Of a stretch of DNA of 61,610 nucleotides, positions 25,000 through 34,245 are shown piece after piece. Location of the stretch: positions 39,948 to 101,557 of the forward strand of contig DMSQ01000094.1 of NCBI GenBank assembly GCA_003457135.1, written 5' to 3'. The position numbers and the translations under genes are program-made. Source of the DNA: Prolixibacteraceae bacterium. Its GTDB lineage: Bacteria; Bacteroidota; Bacteroidia; Bacteroidales; Prolixibacteraceae. Below the pieces are notes generated by a model, which saw only the letters and a list, made by a program, of their open reading frames with translations, was not told the origin of the DNA and ran no database searches. Position 1 is the stretch's first letter, and every line of letters begins with the position of its first letter.

Positions 25000-27093
25000 T
25001 CAGGTAAGTCCGTTTCGTTTCAGCAACGCCGTCACTGTTGGTTCCTGGCCCCGGAAAGACTTGTACAAATTCATCGGATGCTCACTTCCTCCTTTTTCCA
25101 GAATGTTTTTTCGGAACGAATCGGCTGTTTCGCAATCGAAAATACCTTTTTCCTGAAATACCGAAAAGGCGTCGGCATCCAGTACTTCAGCCCATTTATA
25201 GCTGTAGTAACCGGCATCGTATCCTCCTGAAAATATATGCGAGAAGGCGGTACTTTGAAGGCTTCCCTCAACAGGTTCAAACAAATCGGTGGATGCGGTC
25301 GCATTCATTTCAAATGCTTTCAAATCACCATCAACCGGTAGTTCCCGGTGATGGTATGCCATATCTAGCATGGCAAAACTCAATTGGCGTTCCATCTGGT
25401 AAGCCGCCTGAAATTTCTGTGCATCCTGGATTTTCCGGATCAATTCTTCGGGCAATCGTCCTCCGGTTTGGTAATGAACCGCAAAAGTATCGAGCCATTC
25501 TTTTTCGTAAGCCCAGTTTTCGTGAATCTGCGACGGAAGTTCAACAAAATCCCAGTAAACATTAGTTCCTGAAGTACCGGGGAACTGACATTGAGATAAC
25601 ATGCCATGCAATCCATGCCCAAATTCGTGCAGGAAGGTGGTTAACTCGTAGAAAGTGAGCAGCGAAGGCGTGGTTTCGGTCGGTTTGCTGAAATTGGTCA
25701 CCAGCGAGATATGCGGCCTGACCGAATTTCCGTTAACATTCGACTGCGGGCGGTAATCGGTCATCCAGGCTCCGGATCGTTTGCCTTCACGCGGAAAAAA
25801 ATCGAGATACAAAACGGCTACAAATACATTGTTTTCATCGAAAACTTCGTAAGCGGTCACTTCCGGATGGTAAACTTCGATGTCCTTATTTTCCTGCAAT
25901 CGAAGGCCGTAAAGTCTTTTGGCCAGTCCGAACACTCCTTCAATAACTTTTTCCAGTTGAAAGTATGGTTTAACTTCTTCTTCGGTAAAATTATATTTTT
26001 CCGATTTCAGTTTTTCGGAATAATAAGTCCAGTCCCAACGCTGAACCAATCCCGTAAAACCGGATTTTTCAGCAAACTCCTGAACTTCGGCAAATTCTCT
26101 GGTAGCAAATGGTTTTGATTCCTGATGAAGATCGTTCAGAAACAGGGTAACTTTTTCAGGCGTTTCTGCCATACGTTCCTGAAGTTTATATGCGGCATGA
26201 GTTCGGAAACCCAGCAAGTGCGCTTTTTCGATCCGCAACTCAACCATTCGTTTGATGATTTCGTTGTTGTCGTTTTCATTGCCGTGATTGGCCCGCGAGC
26301 TTGAGGCACGGAATATTTGTTCGCGCAACTCCCGGTTGTCGGCATATTTCAGGAAAGGAACGTAACTTGGATATTGCAGGTTAAAAAGCCAGCCTTCCTT
26401 GTTTTTCTCCTTCGCGGTTTGGGCGGCCAATTCCACCACAGACACCGGAAGTCCGCTTAAATCTTTATTGTCGGCAATCAGCAACTCAAAAGCATTGGTT
26501 TCGGCCAAAACATTCTGCTGGTATTTCAATCCAAGTTGCGACAGTTCCTTCGTTATTTCACGGTATTTTGCTTTATCTTCTTCGTTCAGATTGGCGCCGT
26601 TACGTACAAACCGGCGATACGTTTTTTCGAGCAGAGTCTTTTCCTCTGTATTCAAAACCAGACTTTCACGCCGATTGTTAACCTTGTTGATCCGGGCAAA
26701 AAGTTGCTCGTTCAGGGTAATGTCGTTGCCAAAATCCGAAAGCTTCGGAGCGATTTCCTGAGCTATATCCTGCATTTCGTCGCATGTTTCGGCCGAATTC
26801 AGGTTAAAGAAAATGCTTTTGATACGTTCCAGTCGTTCGCCGGCCAGGTCAAGGGCCACAATGGTATTGATAAAATCAGGATCAGCAGGATTGTCGATTA
26901 TTTCCTGAACTTCTTTCCTTGCTTCTTCAATAGCCGCATCAAATGCCGGAAGGTAATGTTCTATTTTAACCGATTTGAATGGCGCAGTTTTATGAATGCC
27001 GGGAAACGGGTTTAATAAAGGATTGGCCTCCCCCTGCCCCCTCCACAAGAGGGGGTTTGGGGAATCGGTATGCGTAGGTCTTTGTTTTGTCAT
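25000..27093 (-). CDS. M3-family metallopeptidase (oligopeptidase A / Dcp type)
   Basis: 697 residues, the normal size. The zinc motif HEFGHGLHG starts at H489 (ligands H489 and H493, catalytic E490), and the family signatures FHYRQ-like YHHRELPVDGDL and the C-terminal HIFSGGYDAGYYSYKWAE are present. It cleaves short peptides during protein turnover. There is no signal peptide, so it is probably cytoplasmic. Residues 11-23 (starting SPNPLLWRGQG) are encoded by a family 4 repeat within the N-terminal extension; the native domain resumes at NPFPGIHKTAPF. Confidence 0.94.
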   Translation of the reverse strand: MTKQRPTHTDSPNPLLWRGQGEANPLLNPFPGIHKTAPFKSVKIEHYLPAFDAAIEEARKEVQEIIDNPADPDFINTIVALDLAGERLERIKSIFFNLNSAETCDEMQDIAQEIAPKLSDFGNDITLNEQLFARINKVNNRRESLVLNTEEKTLLEKTYRRFVRNGANLNEEDKAKYREITKELSQLGLKYQQNVLAETNAFELLIADNKDLSGLPVSVVELAAQTAKEKNKEGWLFNLQYPSYVPFLKYADNRELREQIFRASSSRANHGNENDNNEIIKRMVELRIEKAHLLGFRTHAAYKLQERMAETPEKVTLFLNDLHQESKPFATREFAEVQEFAEKSGFTGLVQRWDWTYYSEKLKSEKYNFTEEEVKPYFQLEKVIEGVFGLAKRLYGLRLQENKDIEVYHPEVTAYEVFDENNVFVAVLYLDFFPREGKRSGAWMTDYRPQSNVNGNSVRPHISLVTNFSKPTETTPSLLTFYELTTFLHEFGHGLHGMLSQCQFPGTSGTNVYWDFVELPSQIHENWAYEKEWLDTFAVHYQTGGRLPEELIRKIQDAQKFQAAYQMERQLSFAMLDMAYHHRELPVDGDLKAFEMNATASTDLFEPVEGSLQSTAFSHIFSGGYDAGYYSYKWAEVLDADAFSVFQEKGIFDCETADSFRKNILEKGGSEHPMNLYKSFRGQEPTVTALLKRNGLT
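27025..27063. repeat. G/C-rich repeat (family 4), copy 4, inside the M3 peptidase gene
   Basis: GCCTCCCCCTGCCCCCTCCA, a two-base spacer, then GAGGGGGTTTGGGG. It lies in frame in the 5' end of the peptidase gene and is translated, with no stop codon. Confidence 0.7.
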
Positions 27094-27180
27094 TTCTGTA
27101 TCTGCTTATAAAATTATCTGGGTGTGTAATACCCGGTAATATTCAATGTTTTCATACTTCGCCTATGCCAGTTTTATTTT

Positions 27181-27210
27181 ACTGAAAACTGAGACTGTCC
27201 ACTGCCTGCT
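27181..27210. repeat. Family 2 stutter after the flavin reductase gene
   Basis: ACTGAAAACTGAGACTGTCC then ACTGCCTGC. The ACTG words match the blocks at 12985-13152 and 50203-50257. Confidence 0.45.
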
Positions 27211-27781
27211 ACTTTTTCTTCTTCTCTACCGACCAGCCAAATTTGCCGATCGGATCGCCCATTTTAAAATAGTGGCCATGAGAATAAATCAGTGGATTTG
27301 ATTTTTTCAAACTGAAAGCTCCTGTTTTCGGATCAATGTAGCGATCGTCGGCAATAATGTTCACCACTTCAGAAATAAACATGTGATGCACGCCCAGTTC
27401 AATGATTTGTTTCACTTTACATTCGATGCTGACAGGGGCTTCGGCCAGAATCGGAGCCTTGACAATGGTTGCAGGGGCCGGGGTCAGTCCCATTTCCTTC
27501 CATTTATTGTATTTGGCCCCCGAGCGGCATCCGCACCAATCGGTTGCCCGTGCCAGTTCTTCGGTGGTCAGATTGATTACATATTCACCCGTCCGTTTAA
27601 TAATTTGATACGAATGCCGACCGGGGCGAACCGAAATATAGCACATGGGCGGATCGCTGCTGATGGTTCCCGTCCAGGCAATCGTAATCAGGTTGTATTC
27701 TTCGGGAGTTTCTCCACAGGTAACCAATACCGCCGGAAGCGGATAAATCATCGTACCTGGTTTCCAGTTTATTTTTGCCAT
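27209..27781 (-). CDS. Flavin reductase-like (FMN-binding split barrel) protein
   Basis: 190 residues. The split-barrel flavin reductase pattern is clear: MIYPLPAVLVTCG, NLITIAWTGTISSDPPMCYI, VRPGRHSYQIIKRTGEYVIN, and the ATDWCGCRSGAKYNKW region with a Cys pair. These proteins bind FMN and use it for NAD(P)H-dependent reduction or as partners of monooxygenases. The partner is not in the window. A good -7 box lies at 27819-27826. Confidence 0.87.
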   Translation of the reverse strand: MAKINWKPGTMIYPLPAVLVTCGETPEEYNLITIAWTGTISSDPPMCYISVRPGRHSYQIIKRTGEYVINLTTEELARATDWCGCRSGAKYNKWKEMGLTPAPATIVKAPILAEAPVSIECKVKQIIELGVHHMFISEVVNIIADDRYIDPKTGAFSLKKSNPLIYSHGHYFKMGDPIGKFGWSVEKKKK

Positions 27782-27818
27782 GTTAAGCTGTTTTCTTATT
27801 GTCTGTTTATTTGTTCAG

Positions 27819-27826
27819 CAAAAATA
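27819..27826 (-). promoter_or_regulatory. -7 box of the flavin reductase promoter
   Basis: TATTTTTG on the minus strand, 37 bases before the ATG; a TTTC-type -33 element lies about 16 bases further upstream. Confidence 0.45.
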
Positions 27827-27929
27827 GGAAAAGAATGAAGGTGAAATTAAGGTATGGTAAATTCATACTTGATTTTAATGCCGAATCGGATCCTTTCTTT
27901 TTCATGTCTTTATCTTCTAAAAAAGTTCA

Positions 27930-27937
27930 TACTTTTG
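27930..27937 (+). promoter_or_regulatory. -7 box of the M16 peptidase operon
   Basis: TACTTTTG, 31 bases before the ATG. The gene also has an AGGAG Shine-Dalgarno site at 27962-27966, which supports the start at 27969. Confidence 0.5.
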
Positions 27938-27968
27938 CAGACCAATTTTTTTATACTTTTCAGGAGAA

Positions 27969-29186
27969 ATGATGCAAACTTTCGTTTTAAAGAATGGAAT
28001 CCGGATTATTCATCAGGAAGCGAAATCACCGGTTTCACATTTTGGTGTTTTGATCAATACCGGATCGCGGGATGAGGAAGCAGACGAACAAGGCATTGCC
28101 CATTTTATTGAGCACGTGATTTTTAAAGGAACACAAAAACGAAAAGCTTTTCATATTTTAAACCGCATTGAAGATGTGGGCGGCGAACTGAATGCCTACA
28201 CCACCAAAGAAGAAACCGCGGTTTACGCCACATTTTTAAGTGAATATTACCAGCGCTCGATGGAACTGATCAGCGATATTCTGACCAACAGTACATTCCC
28301 GGCCAAGGAACTTGAACGCGAAAAAGAGGTGGTGATCGAAGAAATAAACTCCTATAAAGACAGTCCTTCGGAACTGATCTTCGATGAGTTTGAGGAAATT
28401 CTGTTCGACGGCCATCCGATTGCCCGGAATATACTGGGTACTCCCGAACTTCTTAAAACCTTCAGCAAGAACAGTATCCTGAAATTTATGGAAGAAAATT
28501 ACCATACCGACCAAATGGTTTTAAGTTCGGTAGGAAATATTTCGATGGCTAAATTCATCCGGCTGGCTGAAAAATATTTCGGGCATATTCCGGAGAAATT
28601 GCGAACTAAAGAACGTTCCGGTATTTACAATTACCAGCCCGAAACCCGTGTTGTTCAGAAAGATACCTTTCAGGCACATTGCATAGTCGGAAACATTGCT
28701 CCTGATGTTTTCAGCCCGAAACGAATGCAGATGGTTTTGCTGAACAACATTTTGGGAGGCCCATCAATGAATTCACGTTTGAATATGGCCTTGCGCGAAC
28801 GTAACGGCATGGCATACAATGTTGAATCGGGTTATACCGGATATTTCGACACCGGCGAATTCAGCGTTTACTTTGGAACCGACAAGGAAAACCTGGATCA
28901 GGCGTTGCGACTGGTGAACAGGGAATTCCGGAATATCAAGGAGAAACAAATGGGAATTGTGCAATTGAGCCGTGCAAAAAAGCAAATGATCGGACAATTG
29001 GCCATTTCGGCTGAAACTCATGAAGACCTGATGCTTTCGATTGGTAAAAGTTACCTGTTTTTTAATCGCGTTGATACGCTGGAAACAATTTTCAAGAAAA
29101 TTGAACAGACCGAAAGCCGCGAAATCATGGAAATTGCCAACGAAATATTTGATGAATCACAAAGTAGTATCTTAATTTACCAGTAA
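27969..29186 (+). CDS. M16-family zinc peptidase (processing-peptidase type)
   Basis: 405 residues, the single-domain-pair size of bacterial processing-type M16B peptidases. The inverted zinc motif is H45-F-I-E48-H49 (HFIEHVIFKGT), with the distal Glu at E124 or E125 in EREKEVVIEE. NAYTTKEETAVYATFL and the C-terminal LRERNGMAYNVES substrate-binding segment are also typical. It degrades peptides or processes proteins. Its stop overlaps the start of the methyltransferase gene by one base (TAATG), so the two are translationally coupled. Confidence 0.95.
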   Translation: MMQTFVLKNGIRIIHQEAKSPVSHFGVLINTGSRDEEADEQGIAHFIEHVIFKGTQKRKAFHILNRIEDVGGELNAYTTKEETAVYATFLSEYYQRSMELISDILTNSTFPAKELEREKEVVIEEINSYKDSPSELIFDEFEEILFDGHPIARNILGTPELLKTFSKNSILKFMEENYHTDQMVLSSVGNISMAKFIRLAEKYFGHIPEKLRTKERSGIYNYQPETRVVQKDTFQAHCIVGNIAPDVFSPKRMQMVLLNNILGGPSMNSRLNMALRERNGMAYNVESGYTGYFDTGEFSVYFGTDKENLDQALRLVNREFRNIKEKQMGIVQLSRAKKQMIGQLAISAETHEDLMLSIGKSYLFFNRVDTLETIFKKIEQTESREIMEIANEIFDESQSSILIYQ

Positions 29187-29830
29187 TGTCAAGAAAGGTA
29201 TTACTCGACCAGTATATACTCAGCCATATTTCACCCGAAGAAGACTATCTGCGCGAACTCGACCGCGAAACCCACCAAAAAGTTCTTCACCCGCGCATGC
29301 TGTCAGGTCATTTGCAGGGGCAAATCCTGAGTATGATCAGTTGCATGATTAAGCCGAAATGTATTCTCGAAATCGGGACTTTTACCGGTTACTCAGCTAT
29401 GTGCCTGGCCAAAGGACTGGCCGAAGGAGGAAAGTTGCACACCATCGAAATTGATGATGAACTGGAAACACCCGCAAAAAAATATTTTCTAAAATCGGGG
29501 ATGTCCGATCGCATCGTTCAGCACTTTGGCGATGCCCGTCAAATTATTCCAACACTCAAAAAGACTTTCGACCTGATTTTTATTGATGCCGATAAACGCG
29601 ATTATTGTGATTATTACAAGCTGGTATTCAGCAAAATTCCTGTTGGTGGTTTCCTGTTGGCCGACAATGTTCTGTGGGGTGGCAAAGTGGTTGATCTGGA
29701 CTCAGCCGCCGAAGAACAAACCCGTGGAATCCTCGCATTTAATGATCTGGTTCAAAACGATCATCGGGTAATAAATGTAATACTTCCGGTAAGGGATGGG
29801 ATAATGGTGGTGCAGAAGATTGCGGAATAG
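29186..29830 (+). CDS. SAM-dependent O-methyltransferase (catechol-O-MT type)
   Basis: 214 residues. The class I methyltransferase core shows ILEIGTFTGYSAMCLAKGL (SAM-binding), TIEIDDE, FDLIFIDADKRDYCDYY (metal and substrate site) and GGFLLADNVLWGGKVVD. It belongs to the family of CCoAOMT and bacterial tRNA/catechol O-methyltransferases that need a divalent metal. The substrate is not known; some members in this group methylate hydroxyuridine in tRNA. Coupled to the M16 gene. Confidence 0.93.
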   Translation: MSRKVLLDQYILSHISPEEDYLRELDRETHQKVLHPRMLSGHLQGQILSMISCMIKPKCILEIGTFTGYSAMCLAKGLAEGGKLHTIEIDDELETPAKKYFLKSGMSDRIVQHFGDARQIIPTLKKTFDLIFIDADKRDYCDYYKLVFSKIPVGGFLLADNVLWGGKVVDLDSAAEEQTRGILAFNDLVQNDHRVINVILPVRDGIMVVQKIAE

Positions 29831-29983
29831 AATATCATATCAATTACATTTCGCGTTGCTATTTTAGTATCTCAAACTGTAAAAACTACAATATTTGTAA
29901 TTTCTCTCTGGTATGATTGTTTTCTATTAGTTAAAGTTGGTTTGTTCTATTAAATAAACTCGCTTTTACTATACTTAGAATGT

Positions 29984-30202
29984 ATCAATCCCGGATGGCA
30001 GGACACCGAGAAAAAATCAACTGCAGTTTGGGCAGATGATAAACTATCGTTAAAAATAACATCTAAATTTCCAATGGGCGACAGTGGTGAAATGACCATT
30101 ATTGAAGTTTACAAAATGGATGGCAGTAACCTGGTTGTAGAAACCAACGCCTCTTCCTCTTTTGGTGAAGTTGCCGAAACCATCGTTTTCGATAAACAAT
30201 AG
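29984..30202 (+). pseudogene. Headless remnant of a secreted-protein domain (copy A)
   Basis: The frame is open only from 29954 and has no start codon in frame. It encodes a run from NPGWQDTEKK to ETIVFDKQ ending at TAG 30200-30202. It aligns with the last 70 residues of the domain at 31015-31458: both have a trailing K-x-L-x-V-x-x-x-S/T series and end in a hydrophobic-basic KQ. It is therefore a 5'-truncated paralogue. The GH26 remnant starts 3 bases later. Confidence 0.7.
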
Positions 30203-30204
30203 TC

Positions 30205-31018
30205 ATGAAATTCAAGACATTATCCAAATATATTCTGATTCCAGTTTTGATTGTCAGCATGGGTTCAGAAGTTTTGGCTATTGATCCGGTAAATCCAAAA
30301 ACTACACCTGAAGCCAAAGCTTTACTCGAATTGCATTACCGGATTTCAGGAAAATATACGATGACGGGTCAGCACAATTATCCGAATACCAAAGACCGGA
30401 ACACCAGGTTTGCGGTGAAGTACATCGGGAAGACTCCGGCAATCTGGAGCACCGACATGGGTTTTGCCAAAGATGGCGATACGGATTCGTACCTTGCACG
30501 TCCTGATATCGTTAAGGAAGCCATCCGCCAACATCAGAAAGGATCAATCATAACCATTTGCTGGCACGCCGTTCCCCCAACTGCTGATGAGCCGGTTACA
30601 TTTCAGCCAAGGCGGAAAATACCCCCTGATTCGCTGGCCAGTGTTCAGGGGCAATTGCCTGATCAACAGTTTAAGGATGTTCTGAATCCGGGAACAAAAC
30701 TGTACAACATACCTCGACATTGCTTCGCTTGATGTTTACGGAAGTGATTTCAGCCAGGCCTACTACGACAGTTTAAAGGTTCTGGCAAAAGGGAAACCAA
30801 TACTTTTTGGTGAAGTTGGCAATCCTCCCGCTCCTGAAGTTTACACAAACCAGACAGACTGGACTTCTTGGGTTGTTTGGGCCGGAATGGTCCGGAACAC
30901 AACGAAAAAACAGTATCAGGAATTGGTGAACAACCCAAGGATGTTGTTTCAGGAAAACCCGGCTTATTGGGAGGTAATGGCTCCTTACCGGAAAGCTTGC
31001 GGATTACCTTGCCGCTGA
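30205..31018 (+). pseudogene. Broken GH26 beta-mannanase
   Basis: The N-terminal frame (30205-30732) has a signal peptide and GH26 features: TMTGQHNYPN, PAIWSTDMGF, GSIITICWHAVPPTADEP. At about 30707 homology jumps to the +1 frame, which continues YLDIASLDVYGSDF, then GKPILFGEVGN and WTSWVVWAGMV to a stop at 31016. The central part with the acid/base Glu and much of the barrel is missing, while the nucleophile-bearing GEVG segment remains. An internal deletion joined the two ends out of frame, so the enzyme is dead. The intact family hydrolyses mannan. Confidence 0.88.
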
Positions 31019-31458
31019 AAGATAAATATCCGGTTAATTTTTCAGGCCAGTGGGTTTTTAATGAAGATAAAAGCGATATAGGAAAAACAGGAACCGGTAA
31101 TGTAGCTTATAAAATGGAGGTCGAACAGGATGACGATCTACTGACTGTGAAAAAATATTCGATAGTTGAATGGGGCGATGACCGGACAACCAATGAAACG
31201 ATCCTGTTGGACGGGTCCGAAATGAAATCGGTATTCTTTAATTCTCCCCGAATCTCAAAAGCAAACTGGGATGAGGTTTCCAAATCAGTTAAGATAAGTT
31301 CTACCGTGAAATTCACCAGGGGTGGCCAAACTACTGAAATGAAAAGTTCAGAAGATTGGTCACTTCAGGAAAGTGGGAAGGTTTTAAAAATCGTGCAAAC
31401 TTCAACTGGCTTCAGTGGTGGCGAAACTACGGTTTCCTTGATTTATAACAAGCAATAA
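31015..31458 (+). pseudogene. Remnant of a secreted-protein domain (copy B)
   Basis: An ORF opens at 30868 but its first ~49 residues are GH26 sequence read out of frame. Recognisable sequence begins KDKYPVNFSGQWVFNEDKSD and continues through EQDDDLLTVKKYS and WGDDRTTNETILLDG to VSLIYNKQ. It looks like a beta-rich lipocalin-like domain common in Bacteroidota secreted proteins. Its own signal peptide is lost. Its C-terminal half is paralogous to 29984-30202. It could still be translated as a fusion, but a functional product is unlikely. Confidence 0.6.
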
Positions 31459-31480
31459 TCTGGCTTGAAATTTTGAAATT

Positions 31481-31526
31481 AAAACCGGCAGTCCTGATAT
31501 AAAATTCAGGGTTGCCGGTTTTTTGT
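31481..31526 (+). terminator. Intrinsic terminator
   Basis: AAAACCGGCA and an inner TCCTGA pair with TCAGG and TGCCGGTTTT, followed by a T-run. Confidence 0.8.
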
Positions 31527-31532
31527 ATCAAT

Positions 31533-31686
31533 ACTGTTTAAATTTTCCCAGTAGGGAAAATCTGTCGGTAGGAAAAAAGGTAAACAGTCATTGTATTGTC
31601 CCGTACGGGACAAAAGGTTGGTGTATCTTGGTTCATTCTACCGACCTTTGGTTCCTAACGGAACCTAAAATCAAAATTTAAACAGT
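31533..31686. mobile_element. 154-bp nested-palindrome element (MITE-like)
   Basis: Perfect 14-base terminal inverted repeats ACTGTTTAAATTTT (31533-31546) and AAAATTTAAACAGT (31673-31686). Inside, GTCGGTAG (31564-31571) faces CTACCGAC (31638-31645). At the centre is the perfect palindrome GTCCCGTACGGGAC (31598-31611). Smaller palindromes CCCAGTAGGG and GGTTCCTAACGGAACC also occur. It encodes no protein. The nested symmetry fits a non-autonomous mobile element or a large cruciform or RNA hairpin. Confidence 0.7.
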
Positions 31687-31908
31687 TTCTTAATATTGAA
31701 TTATGAACTGAGTATTGCCAATTTGCGTATAAAAACATATTTCGCAGACACAACATCAAGGTGATTGCAAAGGACTACTAAACTTCAGTCGCATGATCCT
31801 TTCCCCATCTAATCCCCCCGGCACCCTTTGTCGGAGAGAAATATGAAGAGCTATCTCTTTTTTCCACACATCTTCCGTCTTCATTTTTAATCAATAAATG
31901 AAAATCAA

Positions 31909-34035
31909 ATGAAAACAATGTTACGGGTATTTGTTCTGGTTACTATTTTCGTCACTAGCCCGAATCCAGTGCTTGCACAATGGCTTCAGACCAATGGGCC
32001 AGGTGGTGGCAAGGTGTATGCTTTTACAGTAATGGGTAACAATATCTTTGCTGGTACACAGGGTGGCGGTGTCTTTCGTTCTACCAATAACGGTAAAAAT
32101 TGGAGCGCTGTCAATAATGGATTGACTGCCGATTCAATCAGGGCACTTGCCGTCAGCGGTACCAATCTCTTTGCAGGTACAGAAGGTGGTGGCGTCTTTC
32201 TTTCGACCGACAATGGTGCAAGTTGGAAAGCTGTCAATTCAGGTTTGACTGACAAATATGTTTATTCTCTCGCAGTGAGTGGAACTAATATTTTTGCCGG
32301 AACCTGGCGCGGAGGCATTTTTCTTTCCAAAGACAATGGCGCCAGTTGGAGTGCAGTGAATTCAGGATTACCAGGATCAGGTACGGGTATCCATTCTATT
32401 GCCGTCAGCGACAAAAACCTGTTTGCAGGAACTGACGACGGCGTGTATCTTTCAACCAATAACGGTACAAGTTGGAGTACTACTAAATGGTTTAGTACCA
32501 GTCTGGATCCTTTTGTTTTTTCTCTTGCAATAATGGGCACAAATCTCTATGCCGGGACGCGTAAAGGTATATTTCTTTCGACCAACAACGGTACAAGTTG
32601 GAAGGCCGTGAATTCCGGAATTACTGGCACAATAGCAGGTATATATGTAAAGTCATTTGCAGTAAGTGGCAATAATCTCTTTGCGGGAACTACGAATAAT
32701 CTTGGCGTATTTCTTTCAACCAACAACGGCGATAGTTGGAGCGCTGTGAATACAGGCCTGTTGAACACAAAAATTAATGCTCTTAGCATAAACACGAATG
32801 AGGCAGGTGGCACCAACTTATTTGCCGGAACAGAGGGAGATGGCGTGTTTCTATCAGCCGATAGCGGAACCAGTTGGAGCGCTGTTAACTCTGGATTAGC
32901 GGCATCTTTTGTATGGCCGCTCGTCTCCAACGGACAGAATCTCTTTGCCGGGACTGATGGTAACGGTGTCTTTCTTTCGACCGACAATGGTGCGAACTGG
33001 AGTGCCGTCAATTCCGGATTGACTGACAAACACGTCTATTCTCTCGCTGTGAGTGGCAATAATATCTTTGCCGGAACGGAGAGTGGCTATGTGTTTCGTT
33101 CGGCCGACAACGGTGCCAGTTGGAAAGGCGTAGGTGTGAACATTTTTTGTGTCCGTGCTCTTGCTGTCATCGGCACCAATCTCTTTGCGGGAACTTATGG
33201 TCGAGGCTGTTTTATTTCGACTGACAACGGCGCTAGTTGGCATTCTGTCAGCTCTGGCTTGAACGCGGATGTCTGGGCTCTTGCCGTTAACGGCTCCAAT
33301 CTCTTTGCCGGAACCAAGAACGGTGGCGTCTATCTTTCGAATGACAATGGCACAAGTTGGAATGCTGTCAATTCCGGCTTGACAAGCAAGTGGATTTTTA
33401 CTCTTGCAGCAAGCGGCGCCAAACTTTATGTAGGGACTAACGGAGGAGGAGTTTCTGTTTCGACTAACAACGGCACAAGCTGGAGTGACATTGGTTATGG
33501 TTTGACCAATCCTTATGTCATCTCTTTTGCCAGTAGCGGTCCTAATGTGTTTGCTGCAACCACGAGCGGAGTTTTTCTGTTGACCAATGACGGCACTGGC
33601 TGGAAAGCTGCCCATTCTGGCCTGACCAACACCGATGTTCGCGGACTTGCTGTCCAGGGTTCTAACCTTTATGCGGCAACATGGGGTGGAGGAGTGTGGA
33701 GGCGACCTTTGTCGGAGATGATAACGTCGGTGGAGAGCTTTTCAAGAGAACTACCAAGCACTTTTTCTCTGGAGCAGAACTATCCAAACCCTTTTAATTT
33801 TGAAACAACATTTCATTATCAGTTACCTGAAACATCGCACGTTAGAATTTCAATCTGTAACGAAACAGGGCGACTGGTGCGCACTCTTATTGATGGTAAA
33901 AAAGAACCAGGTACTTATACTGTCAGTTGGAACAGCAGAAATGATCAAGGCAATTTATCAGGTACTGGCATCTACTTCGCCAAATTTGAAACAGAAAAGT
34001 TTATTGATGTAAAAAAGGTTCTATTAATAAAATAG
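31909..34035 (+). CDS. Secreted Ycf48-like/sialidase-like beta-propeller protein with T9SS sorting domain
   Basis: 708 residues. A signal peptide (1-24) is followed by 14 repeats of about 40 residues with the pattern NLFAGTxxGGVFLSTDNG-x-SW-x-AVNSGL, the last one partial. The repeats resemble BNR/Ycf48 blades, so one or two propellers are expected. The C-terminal ~85 residues are a T9SS type A sorting domain (LEQNYPNPFNFETTFHY, then a FlgD-like VSWNSRNDQGNLSGTGIYF). This NYPNPFN style differs from the subtilase at 14994 and is most common in Ignavibacteria-like lineages. Function unknown; a surface binding protein is the best guess. Confidence 0.88.
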   Translation: MKTMLRVFVLVTIFVTSPNPVLAQWLQTNGPGGGKVYAFTVMGNNIFAGTQGGGVFRSTNNGKNWSAVNNGLTADSIRALAVSGTNLFAGTEGGGVFLSTDNGASWKAVNSGLTDKYVYSLAVSGTNIFAGTWRGGIFLSKDNGASWSAVNSGLPGSGTGIHSIAVSDKNLFAGTDDGVYLSTNNGTSWSTTKWFSTSLDPFVFSLAIMGTNLYAGTRKGIFLSTNNGTSWKAVNSGITGTIAGIYVKSFAVSGNNLFAGTTNNLGVFLSTNNGDSWSAVNTGLLNTKINALSINTNEAGGTNLFAGTEGDGVFLSADSGTSWSAVNSGLAASFVWPLVSNGQNLFAGTDGNGVFLSTDNGANWSAVNSGLTDKHVYSLAVSGNNIFAGTESGYVFRSADNGASWKGVGVNIFCVRALAVIGTNLFAGTYGRGCFISTDNGASWHSVSSGLNADVWALAVNGSNLFAGTKNGGVYLSNDNGTSWNAVNSGLTSKWIFTLAASGAKLYVGTNGGGVSVSTNNGTSWSDIGYGLTNPYVISFASSGPNVFAATTSGVFLLTNDGTGWKAAHSGLTNTDVRGLAVQGSNLYAATWGGGVWRRPLSEMITSVESFSRELPSTFSLEQNYPNPFNFETTFHYQLPETSHVRISICNETGRLVRTLIDGKKEPGTYTVSWNSRNDQGNLSGTGIYFAKFETEKFIDVKKVLLIK

Positions 34036-34082
34036 AACTAAAAACAGCCAATAGATTATTGCGTGATTAAACAATACAATAA

Positions 34083-34193
34083 AAAAACAACCTGACGGGT
34101 AATGCGATATTTGAACCTGAATTCATAAAGTAATTAAGAACGTTTCTTTGAACTGAAAGGATTGTGTACTGCAAGTACCTGCAGGTTGTTTTT
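34083..34193. repeat. Widely spaced 12-base inverted repeat
   Basis: AAAAACAACCTG (34083-34094) and CAGGTTGTTTTT (34182-34193) are perfect inverted copies 87 bases apart, between the two T9SS genes. It could be a terminator-like fold or the ends of a small lost element. Confidence 0.45.
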
Positions 34194-34245
34194 AGTATTT
34201 AATATGATTGTAAAACAAAACTGAAAAAAAGGGAAGGAGTTTATC

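Noticed and set aside
32896..33615. Long minus-strand ORF (239 aa) inside the propeller gene
   Set aside because: It is antisense to the repeat-rich coding sequence; its repetitive composition simply mirrors the repeats, and no leader or homology is seen.
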